From positions 1 through 64,000 of the forward strand of contig JAUYBT010000085.1 in NCBI GenBank assembly GCA_030692905.1: DNA of 64,000 nt. The letters run 5' to 3'. Each line of letters opens with the position of its first letter. Positions within the stretch are counted from its first letter, which is position 1. Shown one piece after another: positions 1-8,752 of this stretch. A model generated the notes under the pieces. It saw nothing but the letters and a program-made list of their open reading frames with translations. It did not search any database and was not told the origin of the DNA. The stretch is from Bacteroidales bacterium. GTDB lineage: Bacteria; Bacteroidota; Bacteroidia; Bacteroidales; VadinHA17. Made by a program: the position numbers and the translations under genes.

Positions 1-287
1 CGGTCGATATCGGAACTAAATTTTTTTGAAGTTTTTTTCGGATAACAAAACCATAAAACTCCGTCTGCCATGAGGTTATGAAGAGCAAATGGAGTGAGGA
101 ACTCAACTTCTGAAACACTCTTAACAAAGATTATAATGAAATCGTACGGATAACGAGAATCAATTTTCTTGTCAATTTTAACATCTTTGAGTTCAATAGA
201 AAGTGAAATAATAAAACTCTCTTCAGCATTTATTACTGCTATTCTTTCCTGCCCCTTATAATTAAGCTTTCCCAGTAAGTTCTTCAT
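1..287 (-). CDS. uncharacterised small protein, 3' end outside window
   Basis: An open frame of 95 codons starts at ATG 287 (minus) and runs off the window start without a stop, so the C-terminus is missing. A purine-rich GGGAG lies just upstream of the ATG. The readable part alternates short beta and alpha stretches. It ends in a motif around residues 79-95 (LWFCYPKKTSKKF) that recalls small Bacteroidota proteins loosely called DUF3052-like; this is a recollection, not a proven match. There is no signal peptide or membrane segment, so it is probably cytoplasmic. It is divergent from the thiamine operon, sharing a 60-bp intergenic strip before the promoter at 348. No function can be assigned. 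Confidence 0.6.
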   Translation of the reverse strand, partial: MKNLLGKLNYKGQERIAVINAEESFIISLSIELKDVKIDKKIDSRYPYDFIIIFVKSVSEVEFLTPFALHNLMADGVLWFCYPKKTSKKFSSDID

Positions 288-347
288 ATTATCTCCCTGA
301 TTTGATCGCTAAATTAACAATAAATTAAAATATCTGCTAAAAGATCT

Positions 348-355
348 TACCTTTG
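348..355 (+). promoter_or_regulatory. Bacteroidota -7 promoter element of the thiamine operon
   Basis: TACCTTTG matches the Bacteroidota -7 consensus TAnnTTTG and lies about 15 bases before the riboswitch, so transcription would begin at about 362. A good TTTG -33 box is not evident. Confidence 0.5.
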
Positions 356-367
356 CAGTATCAAAAA

Positions 368-442
368 ATGGGGTGCCTTATAACTACGGGCTGAGATCAT
401 ACCCTTAAACCTGATCCGGATAATGCCGGCGGAGGGAAGAAA
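368..442 (+). promoter_or_regulatory. TPP riboswitch (THI box)
   Basis: The conserved thiamine pyrophosphate aptamer cores are all present in order: GGGGTGCC at 370-377, GGGCTGAGA at 388-396, and ACCTGATCCGGATAATGCC at 409-427 followed by GGCGGAGGGAA. These include the CUGAGA pyrimidine-sensor loop and the pyrophosphate-binding GCGNAGGGA side. The aptamer sits about 70 nt before the TonB-dependent receptor start. No intrinsic terminator follows it, so control is more likely at translation or by Rho than by a hairpin terminator; that part is inference. It should repress the three downstream thiamine genes when TPP is plentiful. Confidence 0.95.
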
Positions 443-510
443 GAGTATCACACAAATCAGCTGCACATAACAACCTCATATTCTTGATTTTGACAATGAA
501 CTAATTGATC

Positions 511-2949
511 ATGATTATGAGAAGATTATTTTTTTTCATCGTGTTTATCGGTTTGCAGGGGATTTCACAAGCTATTGTTTTTCAGGTTAATGGTTCAGTG
601 ATCAAAGGTAAAGTTACTGATCTCAGCGGGAATACTTTAACCGGGGCTGGTATAACAATCGAAAACACATTCCTGGGTGTGCATACTGACGCAGAAGGAA
701 CTTACTCTTTTTCCGGTCTAAAAGATGGGATTTATACACTCCGGTTTTCATTTATTGGTTATGAGACACAGGTCAAAGAAGTAAAACTTAAAGGAGAAGC
801 AGTTTTAAATATCAGCCTTTCAGCGAAGCCTTTTATGACTGAAGAGGTATTTGTAAATGCCACGAGGGCAGGAGAGCATGCTCCGTTAGCCTATTCAACG
901 GTCAATAGCGATCTGTTGAAAAAGCAAAACACCGGTCATGACCTGCCATATTTACTGAGCCTTACGCCTTCACTTGTAGAGACTTCTGAAGCAGGTAACG
1001 GAGTCGGATATACGAGCCTTCGGATACGGGGAACTGACGGAAGCAGGATAAATGTCACAATAGACGGGATCCCGCTTAATGACCCTGAATCGCAACAGGT
1101 TTTCTGGGTCGATCTTCCTGACCTTGCTTCTTCAGTTGAAAACATACAGGTTCAGAGAGGGGCAGGCACCTCTTCGAATGGAGCCGGTGCCTTTGGAGCA
1201 ACAATCAGTATTCAGACTACGAATCCTGAAAATGAGCCATTTGCTGAAGTAAACTCATCGATGGGCTCCTTTAATACAATAAAGAATATGGTTGCAGCAG
1301 GAACAGGTCTTCTTGCCGGCAAGTTTGCTCTCCAGATGCGTTATTCCGATTTGAAAAGCGATGGTTTCATCGAAAGGACAGGTTCGGATCACCGATCGGC
1401 ATATATAAGTGGTATATTCAGAACTGACCGGTCAAGATTAAAAGCTAATATAATTCTCGGAGAAGAACATACAGGAATTGGCTGGTGGGGTGTCCCGAAA
1501 GATATGCTTACAGTGAACAGAAGATACAATCCGGCAGGCGAATATACCGATGAATCAGGAATTAAGCGCTATTACGATAATGAAAGCGACAATTATTTCC
1601 AGAATCATTTCCAGCTCATTTATAGTCTGAAACTCAACAATTATCTCTCTCTTCATACTGCTCTTCATTATACAAAAGGAAAAGGCTATTATGAGGAATA
1701 CAGGAAAGATCAGCCTCTGACATATTATGGGATATCTTCCGTTAACATAGGCGACACAATAATTTCAGAAACAGATCTGATAAGAAGGAAATGGATGTCG
1801 AATGATTTTTATGGTCTTGTATATTCCCTGAAATACCAGAATGAACGAATTGAAGCAACAGCCGGAGGAGGAATGAACCTCTATATTGGTGATCACTTTG
1901 GAAGGATTATATGGATGAGAAATTCAGGTAACACTGAGAAAGATTACAGGTGGTACCTTAACAGTTCAAAAAAAGGGGAAATAAGTCTTTATGGTAAAGT
2001 AAATTATTCACTGTCAGATAAAACCACCATATTTGGGGATCTTCAATACAGACATATATTATATAATATGACTGGTATAGATGACGATCTGAAAGATATC
2101 GGACAGGAACACAGGTTTGGATTCTTCAACCCTAAAGCAGGAGTTTTTTTCTCAATAACCCCAAACCAGGATGCTTATTTCTCATTTTCTGTCGCCAATC
2201 GTGAACCTACCAGAACTGATTTTAAAGAGGCATCAGGTGACCTGAATGCTACACCAAAGCCAGAGACCCTTTACGACTCAGAAATGGGATATAAACTAAG
2301 AACGGGTAAAAGTTCCCTTGCAATTAATTTATATGGAATGATTTACAAGGACCAACTCGTGCCTACCGGTGAATTGAGCGATGTAGGATATTCTATAATG
2401 ACAAATGTTGAGAAAAGTTACCGGTTAGGTTTGGAGATGACCGCAGGGTTCAAACCATCAAAATTCATCGACTGGAATCTGAATCTGACAATCAGCAGAA
2501 ATAAGATCACAGATTTTACAGAGCATTATGTTGACTACAATACATCCGATTGGTCATCGGAATATTTAAGTAAAAATCTTGGGGAAGTTGACATCGCATA
2601 CTCACCTTCAATAATCGGAACTAGCGATCTTACATTTAAAATTCTCCATGGTGTTGCCCTGCACATGATAAGTAAATATGTCGGGAAACAGTACTTCGAC
2701 AATACTATGAATCCCGAAAGGATGATCGACCCTTACTTCGTTAATAATATCAGGTTAGATTATGAACCTCGTATCCGGAATATAAAAGGAGTTGAACTTC
2801 AGTTTCTTATAAATAATATTTTTAATGAAATTTATGAGAGCAATGCTTATGGAGGCAATTGGTACGAAGATGGTGCTGAGAAGAGCTGGTCGTACTACTT
2901 TCCACAGGCTGGCATAAATTACATGTTAAAAATTGGCGTAAAGTTCTGA
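511..2949 (+). CDS. TonB-dependent outer-membrane thiamine receptor
   Basis: The 812-residue protein has a signal peptide (MRRLFFFIVFIGLQGISQA), a carboxypeptidase-regulatory-like beta-sandwich at about residues 28-105, a TonB plug at about 112-238 (SLRIRGTDGSR, DGIPLNDPES, VQRGAGTSSNGAGAFGA), and a long beta-barrel ending in the terminal Phe typical of outer-membrane proteins. The substrate is inferred from position: a TPP riboswitch lies directly upstream and PnuT plus thiamine pyrophosphokinase directly downstream. This is the same arrangement as the OMthi-pnuT locus known in Bacteroides. A TTG at 505 would extend the frame by two codons. ATG 511 is preferred and ATG 517 is equally possible. 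It probably imports thiamine or its phosphates using TonB energy. Confidence 0.9.
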   Translation: MIMRRLFFFIVFIGLQGISQAIVFQVNGSVIKGKVTDLSGNTLTGAGITIENTFLGVHTDAEGTYSFSGLKDGIYTLRFSFIGYETQVKEVKLKGEAVLNISLSAKPFMTEEVFVNATRAGEHAPLAYSTVNSDLLKKQNTGHDLPYLLSLTPSLVETSEAGNGVGYTSLRIRGTDGSRINVTIDGIPLNDPESQQVFWVDLPDLASSVENIQVQRGAGTSSNGAGAFGATISIQTTNPENEPFAEVNSSMGSFNTIKNMVAAGTGLLAGKFALQMRYSDLKSDGFIERTGSDHRSAYISGIFRTDRSRLKANIILGEEHTGIGWWGVPKDMLTVNRRYNPAGEYTDESGIKRYYDNESDNYFQNHFQLIYSLKLNNYLSLHTALHYTKGKGYYEEYRKDQPLTYYGISSVNIGDTIISETDLIRRKWMSNDFYGLVYSLKYQNERIEATAGGGMNLYIGDHFGRIIWMRNSGNTEKDYRWYLNSSKKGEISLYGKVNYSLSDKTTIFGDLQYRHILYNMTGIDDDLKDIGQEHRFGFFNPKAGVFFSITPNQDAYFSFSVANREPTRTDFKEASGDLNATPKPETLYDSEMGYKLRTGKSSLAINLYGMIYKDQLVPTGELSDVGYSIMTNVEKSYRLGLEMTAGFKPSKFIDWNLNLTISRNKITDFTEHYVDYNTSDWSSEYLSKNLGEVDIAYSPSIIGTSDLTFKILHGVALHMISKYVGKQYFDNTMNPERMIDPYFVNNIRLDYEPRIRNIKGVELQFLINNIFNEIYESNAYGGNWYEDGAEKSWSYYFPQAGINYMLKIGVKF

Positions 2950-2965
2950 TAATCAATTTATTACA

Positions 2966-3655
2966 ATGATTGTATCTAACTGGTTATCAGATAATTACAT
3001 TGAAGTCTTCGGTGCAATTACCGGGATTATATATATATTTCTGGAGATCAGGCAAACCATTTGGCTATGGCCCATAGGGATCATCACATCCGCTGTTTAT
3101 ATCTGGGTTTTTTTCACTGGCAAACTCTATGCAGATATGAGCCTGCAAGTGTATTATCTTGTAATCAGCTGTCTGGGGTGGTATTGGTGGGCAAAGGGCA
3201 CAGGGCACAGAGCTCAGGGCATGGGGCACAGGGCACAGAGCTCAGAGTTCAGATCACAGGGAATCAGGTACAAGGAAGAAGTAGCAGGAGGGAGAGAAGG
3301 TGAGTTACATGTAACCCGGATTACCTTGAAAACCGGACTTGTACTGGCAGCAGTATTTTCTGTTTTGTTTATAGTGATGTGGTTCATTCTTGACAGGTTG
3401 ACTGATTCACCTGTGCCTGGATGGGATTCATTTATAACATCATTGTCAATAGTAGCGACCTGGATGCTTGCCCGTAAAATTTATGAACACTGGCTGTTAT
3501 GGATTGTTGTAAATTCAGTAGCGGTGGTACTATTTTTATCCCGGGGGCTATATCCGACAGTAATTCTTTATGTGGTTTATGGAATAATGTCGTTTATTGG
3601 ACTCACAGCATGGAAAAAAACAATCAGAACTGAGTTATCAATAAGTAAAAAATGA
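2966..3655 (+). CDS. pnuT: PnuT-type thiamine transporter (PnuC family)
   Basis: A 229-residue inner-membrane protein of the PnuC nicotinamide riboside/thiamine family. Hydrophobic segments lie at about residues 9-30, 35-50, 55-75, 118-140, 148-165, 172-188 and 195-215. Typical aromatic family motifs are seen (WLWPIGIITSAVYIW, YYLVISCLGWYWW). Its place between a riboswitch-controlled receptor and thiamine pyrophosphokinase points to thiamine as substrate. An oddity is that residues about 76-113 are hydrophilic and encoded by a G/C-rich tandem repeat (22-nt copies at 3196-3217 and 3224-3245). This repeat appears to have been inserted in frame into the loop after the third or fourth helix, making the protein longer than the roughly 190-200 residues usual for the family. 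The gene overlaps the next by four bases (ATGA). Confidence 0.88.
   Translation: MIVSNWLSDNYIEVFGAITGIIYIFLEIRQTIWLWPIGIITSAVYIWVFFTGKLYADMSLQVYYLVISCLGWYWWAKGTGHRAQGMGHRAQSSEFRSQGIRYKEEVAGGREGELHVTRITLKTGLVLAAVFSVLFIVMWFILDRLTDSPVPGWDSFITSLSIVATWMLARKIYEHWLLWIVVNSVAVVLFLSRGLYPTVILYVVYGIMSFIGLTAWKKTIRTELSISKK
3196..3245 (+). repeat. tandem repeat inside pnuT
   Basis: Two identical 22-nt copies beginning GGGCACAGGGCACAGAGC lie at 3196-3217 and 3224-3245 (period 28). They are followed by a decaying third copy to about 3270. The stretch is richer in G and C than the flanking transporter code and encodes a GHRAQ-type peptide in more than one frame. Confidence 0.9.
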
Positions 3656-4299
3656 AAGATAATCCAATTAATTCCATTACCGTAATAGTCGCCGACGGTT
3701 CCTTCCCTGAACATCATATCCCACTCGGTTATCTTAAGGAAGCCGGCAGGATAATCTGTTGCGATGGGAGTGCAGAAAATCTTCTGAAAGCAGGGTTTGT
3801 ACCTGAGGCAATAGTTGGTGATATGGATTCACTCAGCAAAGAGACTGCAGACAGATTCAGCGATCGCATATTCCGTGGCGGGAACCAGGATACCAATGAT
3901 CTGACAAAAGCAGTCTGCTGGTGCTCAGAAAGAGGATATACAGAAATAGTGATAGTTGGTGCCACAGGTAAGCGGGAAGACCATACAATTGGTAATATTT
4001 CACTTTTAACAGAATATTCAAAAGATGTGAAAGTGATAATGGTGACTGATACCGGAATTCTATTGCCTTTTTTGAACGGGTCTGAAATATCATCATTTCC
4101 CGGCCAGCAGGTTTCAATCTTCTCAATTGATCCTGAAACAGAAATAACTTCAAAAGGATTACGATATCCTCTGGACAATAAAAAACTAAAAAACTGGTGG
4201 GTAGCAACATTAAATGAGTCGCTGGAAGATAGCTTCACTCTTGAATTCAACCAGGGACGGGTGATCGTCTACTTGAAATTTCCAGGTAAGGAGTTATAA
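3652..4299 (+). CDS. thiamine pyrophosphokinase
   Basis: The 215-residue cytoplasmic enzyme transfers pyrophosphate from ATP to thiamine to give TPP. Family motifs are clear: ICCDGSAENLLKAG (about 35-48), the acidic metal/ATP motif VGDMDS (about 55-60), QDTNDLTKA (about 79-87) and GATGKREDHTIGN (about 103-115). The C-terminal thiamine-binding beta domain follows. Length is normal for bacterial TPK. Its start overlaps the pnuT stop codon, so the two are translationally coupled, and it completes an uptake-and-activation operon whose product is the ligand of the upstream riboswitch. Confidence 0.93.
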   Translation: MKDNPINSITVIVADGSFPEHHIPLGYLKEAGRIICCDGSAENLLKAGFVPEAIVGDMDSLSKETADRFSDRIFRGGNQDTNDLTKAVCWCSERGYTEIVIVGATGKREDHTIGNISLLTEYSKDVKVIMVTDTGILLPFLNGSEISSFPGQQVSIFSIDPETEITSKGLRYPLDNKKLKNWWVATLNESLEDSFTLEFNQGRVIVYLKFPGKEL

Positions 4300-4392
4300 T
4301 ATCTTCAGTTCTTTAACCAGATTAATGAGTTGGAAGATTACCAGGGGGTATGGATGGAGAAAAGAAATAAAAAAAATATGCTGGAGAAAATT

Positions 4393-6672
4393 TTACAGTT
4401 TCTTCAACTTAGCGAACCTGAGTAGTAATTTTTTTCTTCCGTCTTTTTCAAACTCCACAGTAGCTGTAGTGTTTGGTTGTTGACCCTCAATTGATATTAT
4501 TATGCCGTTACCAAATCTTTCATGCTGTACTCTATCACCCTCTGAAAATGATGAGGAATCAATGGCGGTGAAGGGAGTGTCAGATGCAGGTTCTGTTTTC
4601 CGGATTTTTTTAAACCGGTCATCCTTTACATAGGTTTGAGGCTCTTCGCGAAAAGATGATAGTTTGCTGCCTGCCTTAATATTATTCTTAAACGGTTTTC
4701 CTCCTGTCTGGAGATAATGCAGAAATTTCTGATCAATCTCACGAAGAAACCGGCTGGGACTGCATCTTTCGAGGTTTCCCCATTTATACCTGTTAAGTGC
4801 GTAGCTCAGAGTTGCCTGCTTTTCGGCACGGGTAACTGCAACGTAGAACAGACGTCTCTCTTCCTCAAGTTCGCGGGCGCTTCCAGATGACATTGGTGAT
4901 GGAAACAAGGTGTCTTCCATTCCGACAATATATACATGCTTGAATTCCAGTCCTTTGGCAGAATGCATGGTCATAAGGGTGACTTTATTACGATCTTCCT
5001 CATTTTCGGTATCCTGATCAGTCAGTAATGCCACATTGGCAATATAAGCCTCCAGTGTTGAAGGCTCGCCGTTGGTCTCAGCTTCCTCGGTAAAAACTTT
5101 TATTGCATTCAACAACTCTTCAAGGTTTTCATAACGGCTGACCTCTTCGGGGAATTTCCCCTCTTTAAGTTCTCTTATAATTCCAGAAGCGAGGGCAATT
5201 TCCCCCGCTTTTGCAAAAGCATCCGTAGTGCCGGAATTAAGCCGGAGGGTATTAATGAGGTCAACATACATCGATAACTTTTTGACTGTCCCTGAATTAA
5301 AGTACTCCGGATATTTTCCGGCTTCAGGGAGAATACTCCAGGGCGTGACATTAAAAGCTGAAGCCAATTCGAATGTTTTTTGAATTGTAGTATCTCCGAT
5401 ACCTCGTTTTGGATAGTTTACCGACCTCTTGAGAGCTTCCTCATCTTCTGGGTTTATTATCATCCTGAAGTACGCCAATATGTCTTTTATCTCTTTACGT
5501 TCGTAGAATGATAATCCTCCATATATTTTATATGGTATGTTTTTTCTGCGGAGAGTCTCTTCAAAGATCCTCGACTGGGCATTTGTCCGGTAAAGAATTG
5601 CAAAATCTAACCAGTTGAGCTGGAGCGAAAATCTCTTATCAAAAATATCCGAAGAAACATTAAACCCCTCTTCAGAATCGGTCATCGCCTGCATAACCTG
5701 TATCTTTTCCCCGGGTTCATTCATTGAAAAAACCTTTTTCTGAATCTGACCCTCATTGTTTGCAATAATGGTGTTTGCTGCATTCACGATTGTCTGGGTC
5801 GACCTGTAATTTTGCTCAAGCTTAAAGAGCTGGTAATCACCGTAGTCGTTTTTGAATTCAAGAATATTTTCAATTCGGGCACCCCTGAATGAGTATATAC
5901 TCTGAGCGTCATCGCCAACCACACAGATATTCTGATGCGAAGCAGCAAGTTTTTTTACTATCAGGTATTGAGAAAAGTTGGTATCCTGATACTCATCAAC
6001 AAGCACATAATTGAACCTTTCCTGGTATGCTGCAAGAACATCCGGGAAATCTCTGAAGAGTATGTTTGTATTTAGTAACAGGTCATCAAAATCCATCGCA
6101 TTAGCCTTGAAACAGCGTGAGGTATAAGTCCTGTAAACATCGGCAAGTAAAGGCATCCGGCTCGATTTGTCATTTTCCTGCATCAAGGAATCAGCAGCAT
6201 ACATGCTGGAGGTTACGAGGCTGTTTTTTGCGGTTGATATCCTTGAAGCTATAACACCGGGTTTGTAAATATTATCATTGAGATTAAACTCTTTTATAAT
6301 AGTTCTGATGAGACTTTTAGAATCGGTTGAATCGTAGATAGTATAATTCGATTTGTACCCGAGTCTTTCACCTTCCATCCTCAGTATCTTTGCAAAGATG
6401 GAGTGAAAGGTACCCATCCAGAGATATCGGGCTATTTCGGGGCTGATAATCCCGGTGATCCTCTCTCTCATCGCTTTTGCAGCCTTGTTCGTAAAGGTCA
6501 ATGCAAGAATTTTACCGGCCGGGACGCCCTTCTGAAGAAGATGAACAATGCGATAAGTAAGGACCCTTGTTTTACCGGAACCAGCACCTGCTATTACAAG
6601 AGCAGGTCCTTCAGTATTGATAACTGCTTGTCTCTGAGACTTATTCAGATCGTTCAGATAGTTGGTTGTCAT
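4393..6672 (-). CDS. UvrD/PcrA-type superfamily 1 DNA helicase
   Basis: A 759-residue 3'-5' DNA helicase for repair and replication-fork work. In order it shows the Q motif (LNKSQRQAV), Walker A (AGAGSGKTRVL, about residues 29-39), motif II DEYQDTN, motif III GDDAQSIYSFRG, motif IV QNYRST, motif V LMTMHSAKGLEF and motif VI VAVTRAEKQ. A basic C-terminal linker and a tudor-like PcrA tail follow (QHERFGNGIIISIEG). ATG 6672 was chosen over a frame extending to 6729, because a good promoter -7 element lies inside the longer frame and the extra residues resemble no helicase N-terminus. It is convergent with the thiamine operon. Confidence 0.95.
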   Translation of the reverse strand: MTTNYLNDLNKSQRQAVINTEGPALVIAGAGSGKTRVLTYRIVHLLQKGVPAGKILALTFTNKAAKAMRERITGIISPEIARYLWMGTFHSIFAKILRMEGERLGYKSNYTIYDSTDSKSLIRTIIKEFNLNDNIYKPGVIASRISTAKNSLVTSSMYAADSLMQENDKSSRMPLLADVYRTYTSRCFKANAMDFDDLLLNTNILFRDFPDVLAAYQERFNYVLVDEYQDTNFSQYLIVKKLAASHQNICVVGDDAQSIYSFRGARIENILEFKNDYGDYQLFKLEQNYRSTQTIVNAANTIIANNEGQIQKKVFSMNEPGEKIQVMQAMTDSEEGFNVSSDIFDKRFSLQLNWLDFAILYRTNAQSRIFEETLRRKNIPYKIYGGLSFYERKEIKDILAYFRMIINPEDEEALKRSVNYPKRGIGDTTIQKTFELASAFNVTPWSILPEAGKYPEYFNSGTVKKLSMYVDLINTLRLNSGTTDAFAKAGEIALASGIIRELKEGKFPEEVSRYENLEELLNAIKVFTEEAETNGEPSTLEAYIANVALLTDQDTENEEDRNKVTLMTMHSAKGLEFKHVYIVGMEDTLFPSPMSSGSARELEEERRLFYVAVTRAEKQATLSYALNRYKWGNLERCSPSRFLREIDQKFLHYLQTGGKPFKNNIKAGSKLSSFREEPQTYVKDDRFKKIRKTEPASDTPFTAIDSSSFSEGDRVQHERFGNGIIISIEGQQPNTTATVEFEKDGRKKLLLRFAKLKKL

Positions 6673-6705
6673 GTGTTTGTTTGAATCACAGCGTACCGGG
6701 TCCGG

Positions 6706-6713
6706 CAAATTTA
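6706..6713 (-). promoter_or_regulatory. -7 promoter element for the helicase gene
   Basis: On the minus strand this reads TAAATTTG, matching TAnnTTTG. It implies a transcript start near 6698 and a leader of about 26 nt before ATG 6672. The -33 region is weak. Confidence 0.45.
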
Positions 6714-6784
6714 GCAATAACAAGGTCAATGAAACAGCAAACTGAAAAGTAAAAACAGATTATTTATCAACAGCAGCGAGGCTT

Positions 6785-6939
6785 TCTCAAAAGTATTATC
6801 AACCACCCCGTCATGAACCTTCGGTCATGACACCCCTCCTTTAAAAAGGAGGGGAAAGTTTGGATATACAATATTATAACTTTCTCCTCCTCTTCAGAGG
6901 AGGAGTACCCCGAAGGGGGGAGGTGGTGTGCTTTTGAGA
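6785..6939. repeat. MITE-like palindromic element
   Basis: A 155-bp non-coding element bounded by 9-bp terminal inverted repeats (TCTCAAAAG 6785-6793, CTTTTGAGA 6931-6939) that continue inward as ACCACCCC / GGTGGT. It contains two strong hairpins: CCCCTCCT/AGGAGGGG (6833-6840/6847-6854) and CTCCTCCTCT/AGAGGAGGAG (6884-6893/6896-6905). It encodes no protein. It occupies most of the 399-bp gap between the helicase and rhaM; the rest of that gap is AT-rich with nothing recognisable except the helicase promoter. Confidence 0.7.
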
Positions 6940-7071
6940 CAACCTCCAGAAAATTCCGTAGATTTTATTATAATTGTAACAGATATTCTCTGGCAGACTG
7001 TAAGATCTGAAACACCACAAGAGAAGAAAATGTAAGATTCAATGTAATCATAAATTTAAATCAGAAATATT

Positions 7072-7395
7072 ATGAAAAGATTTGGTCAGATAATAGGAGT
7101 AAAACCTGAACACTTTGAACGTTACAAAAAATATCATGCGGCTGTATGGCCTGAGATTCTTGATATGATTAAAAAATGTAACATGCATAACTATTCAATT
7201 TTCCATAAAGACGGGATGCTGTATGCATATTTTGAATATACCGGAAATGATTTTGCTGCCGATATGGCAAAGATGGCTGCAGATCCAAAGACACAGGAGT
7301 GGTGGGCAATTATGGAGCCAATGCAGGATCCGGTTGCTACCCGCAAAAAAGGTGAATGGTGGGCAAATATGGAAGAGGTATTTCACATGGATTGA
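7072..7395 (+). CDS. rhaM: L-rhamnose mutarotase
   Basis: The 107-residue protein matches the RhaM family across its full length: conserved His22 in KKYHAAVWPE, Tyr41 in HNYSIF, and the TQEWWAIMEPMQDP segment near residues 74-87. The family interconverts the alpha and beta anomers of L-rhamnose in the cytoplasm and normally accompanies rhamnose catabolism. Here no isomerase, kinase or aldolase lies nearby, so it stands alone, or the family role may extend to another sugar. The ATG at 7072 is preceded by an A/T-rich leader without a Shine-Dalgarno sequence. Confidence 0.9.
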   Translation: MKRFGQIIGVKPEHFERYKKYHAAVWPEILDMIKKCNMHNYSIFHKDGMLYAYFEYTGNDFAADMAKMAADPKTQEWWAIMEPMQDPVATRKKGEWWANMEEVFHMD

Positions 7396-7485
7396 TCCTG
7401 AAATCTGCCCTTATTTTATTATACTTGCAGAAGAATATACCAAAGTGATTCTGTTAGCGTTTTTGATTCTAAGATCTGATTACCT

Positions 7486-8718
7486 GTGCGTTACTTTTTT
7501 TTGATCATAGTAGTACTGTTACCCGTTATTTCTGAAGCTCAGCTTTCTGCTCCGGGGATGAGCGCTGTCAGGTATACTTCATATCCCTCTGCTCCGGCAG
7601 TTAAAGATCCCATATTTATATATTGTAATGCTTCGGGAACACAAAAAGGATCACTCTACGCACGTAGCCCTGGAGGAACTGGCCCATTCAATTTTTCGTG
7701 GTACAGATGGAGCGATATCACAAAAAGCTTCAGCATTCTTCTCAAAACCGAAACCGGAGTATTAACATCCTCCTCAAATAATCTTGATGAGGGGGGGTAC
7801 AAGGTTATTATAAGTGGAGGGTTTGAGGCAAGTCTTGTCGGATGGATATTTATCGACAAACCTTTTTCATCAGCAGAACTTCAGAACCGGACATGTGACT
7901 ATGTTGCATTAAAAGGGAAAGCAGCAATTGACACTTTCTTTTATAAAAATATCTCTAACGGGCTTCCGGTTAAATTACCGAACAGGGTCTGGTTCTTATG
8001 GTCATCGGATCCAACCTCTTCGATACCCTTTCCCGATTTGTATATTAACCCTCAGACCTTTAATCCGCCATTGGTTGATGTCACATATAATCTGCAGGTG
8101 AGCGATAGTTTTGGCTGTGTCAGCTACTCATCATTCCCTTATGAGTCTATTCATGTTAAGGCAGATTTCTCGGTCGATCCCGATAAAGGAGAAGCTCCAC
8201 TCGAGGTGGCTTTCACTGATAAGTCGATTAGAGGAATTAAATATAAATGGGAATTTGGCAATGATACCATCCTGGAACTCAATGACCCTGGCCCACAAAT
8301 CTTAATCTTTTATAAATATTATAAACCAGGAGAGTATTCGGTGAAACTGACAATTAAAAGTGAACGCGGTTGTATCGATTCCATGAGGTTCGATAAAATT
8401 GTGGTTGATCCTTCGGAGCTTAAAATACCAAATGTTTTTACTCCCGATGGTGACGGACTCAATGACAACTTCATGGTTGAGTCAAAATCGCTAAGGTATA
8501 TTAGTGTTGAGGTTTTCAGCCGGAGCGGGATGAAGGTTTATAACTTTTATGGTGAGGGAGAAAGACTCAGGGAATGGCAGGGCTGGGATGGAAATGTAAA
8601 TAACTCATCCATTAAAGCCAGTCCGGGAGTATACTTCTATATCATCCGGGCATACGGATGGGATGATGTTGATTATAATAGCAAGGAACAGAAGGGGTTT
8701 GTGTACCTGTACCGGTAA
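7486..8718 (+). CDS. secreted PKD-domain protein with T9SS type B C-terminal sorting domain
   Basis: The 410-residue protein starts at GTG 7486 with a signal peptide (MRYFFLIIVVLLPVISEAQ). A PKD-like beta-sandwich lies at about residues 225-305 (DFSVDPDKGEAPLEVAFTD, KWEFGNDT). The end, from about 315 (IPNVFTPDGDGLNDNF ... VEVFSRSGMKVY ... SPGVYFYIIR), is the gliding-motility-associated C-terminal domain (CHU_C, type B signal). It should therefore be exported by Sec and then carried across the outer membrane by the type IX secretion system. The N-terminal half (about 20-220) is not recognised. No ATG gives a complete signal peptide, which is why GTG was chosen. Confidence 0.85.
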   Translation: MRYFFLIIVVLLPVISEAQLSAPGMSAVRYTSYPSAPAVKDPIFIYCNASGTQKGSLYARSPGGTGPFNFSWYRWSDITKSFSILLKTETGVLTSSSNNLDEGGYKVIISGGFEASLVGWIFIDKPFSSAELQNRTCDYVALKGKAAIDTFFYKNISNGLPVKLPNRVWFLWSSDPTSSIPFPDLYINPQTFNPPLVDVTYNLQVSDSFGCVSYSSFPYESIHVKADFSVDPDKGEAPLEVAFTDKSIRGIKYKWEFGNDTILELNDPGPQILIFYKYYKPGEYSVKLTIKSERGCIDSMRFDKIVVDPSELKIPNVFTPDGDGLNDNFMVESKSLRYISVEVFSRSGMKVYNFYGEGERLREWQGWDGNVNNSSIKASPGVYFYIIRAYGWDDVDYNSKEQKGFVYLYR

Positions 8719-8752
8719 TAAAAGTCTTATTTTCCATTCCTGCAAGTCTGGC

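Noticed and set aside
3061..3303. 80-codon frame inside pnuT in another frame
   Set aside because: It is a shadow whose second half is the tandem repeat read in a different frame; the pnuT frame continues with membrane helices.
3729..4250. 173-codon minus-strand frame opposite the thiamine pyrophosphokinase gene
   Set aside because: It lies fully opposite a well-supported gene, is serine-rich and shows no family signal.
6673..6729. N-terminal extension of the helicase up to 6729
   Set aside because: The extra residues contain no helicase motif and overlap a promoter -7 element. ATG 6672 gives the normal start before the Q motif.
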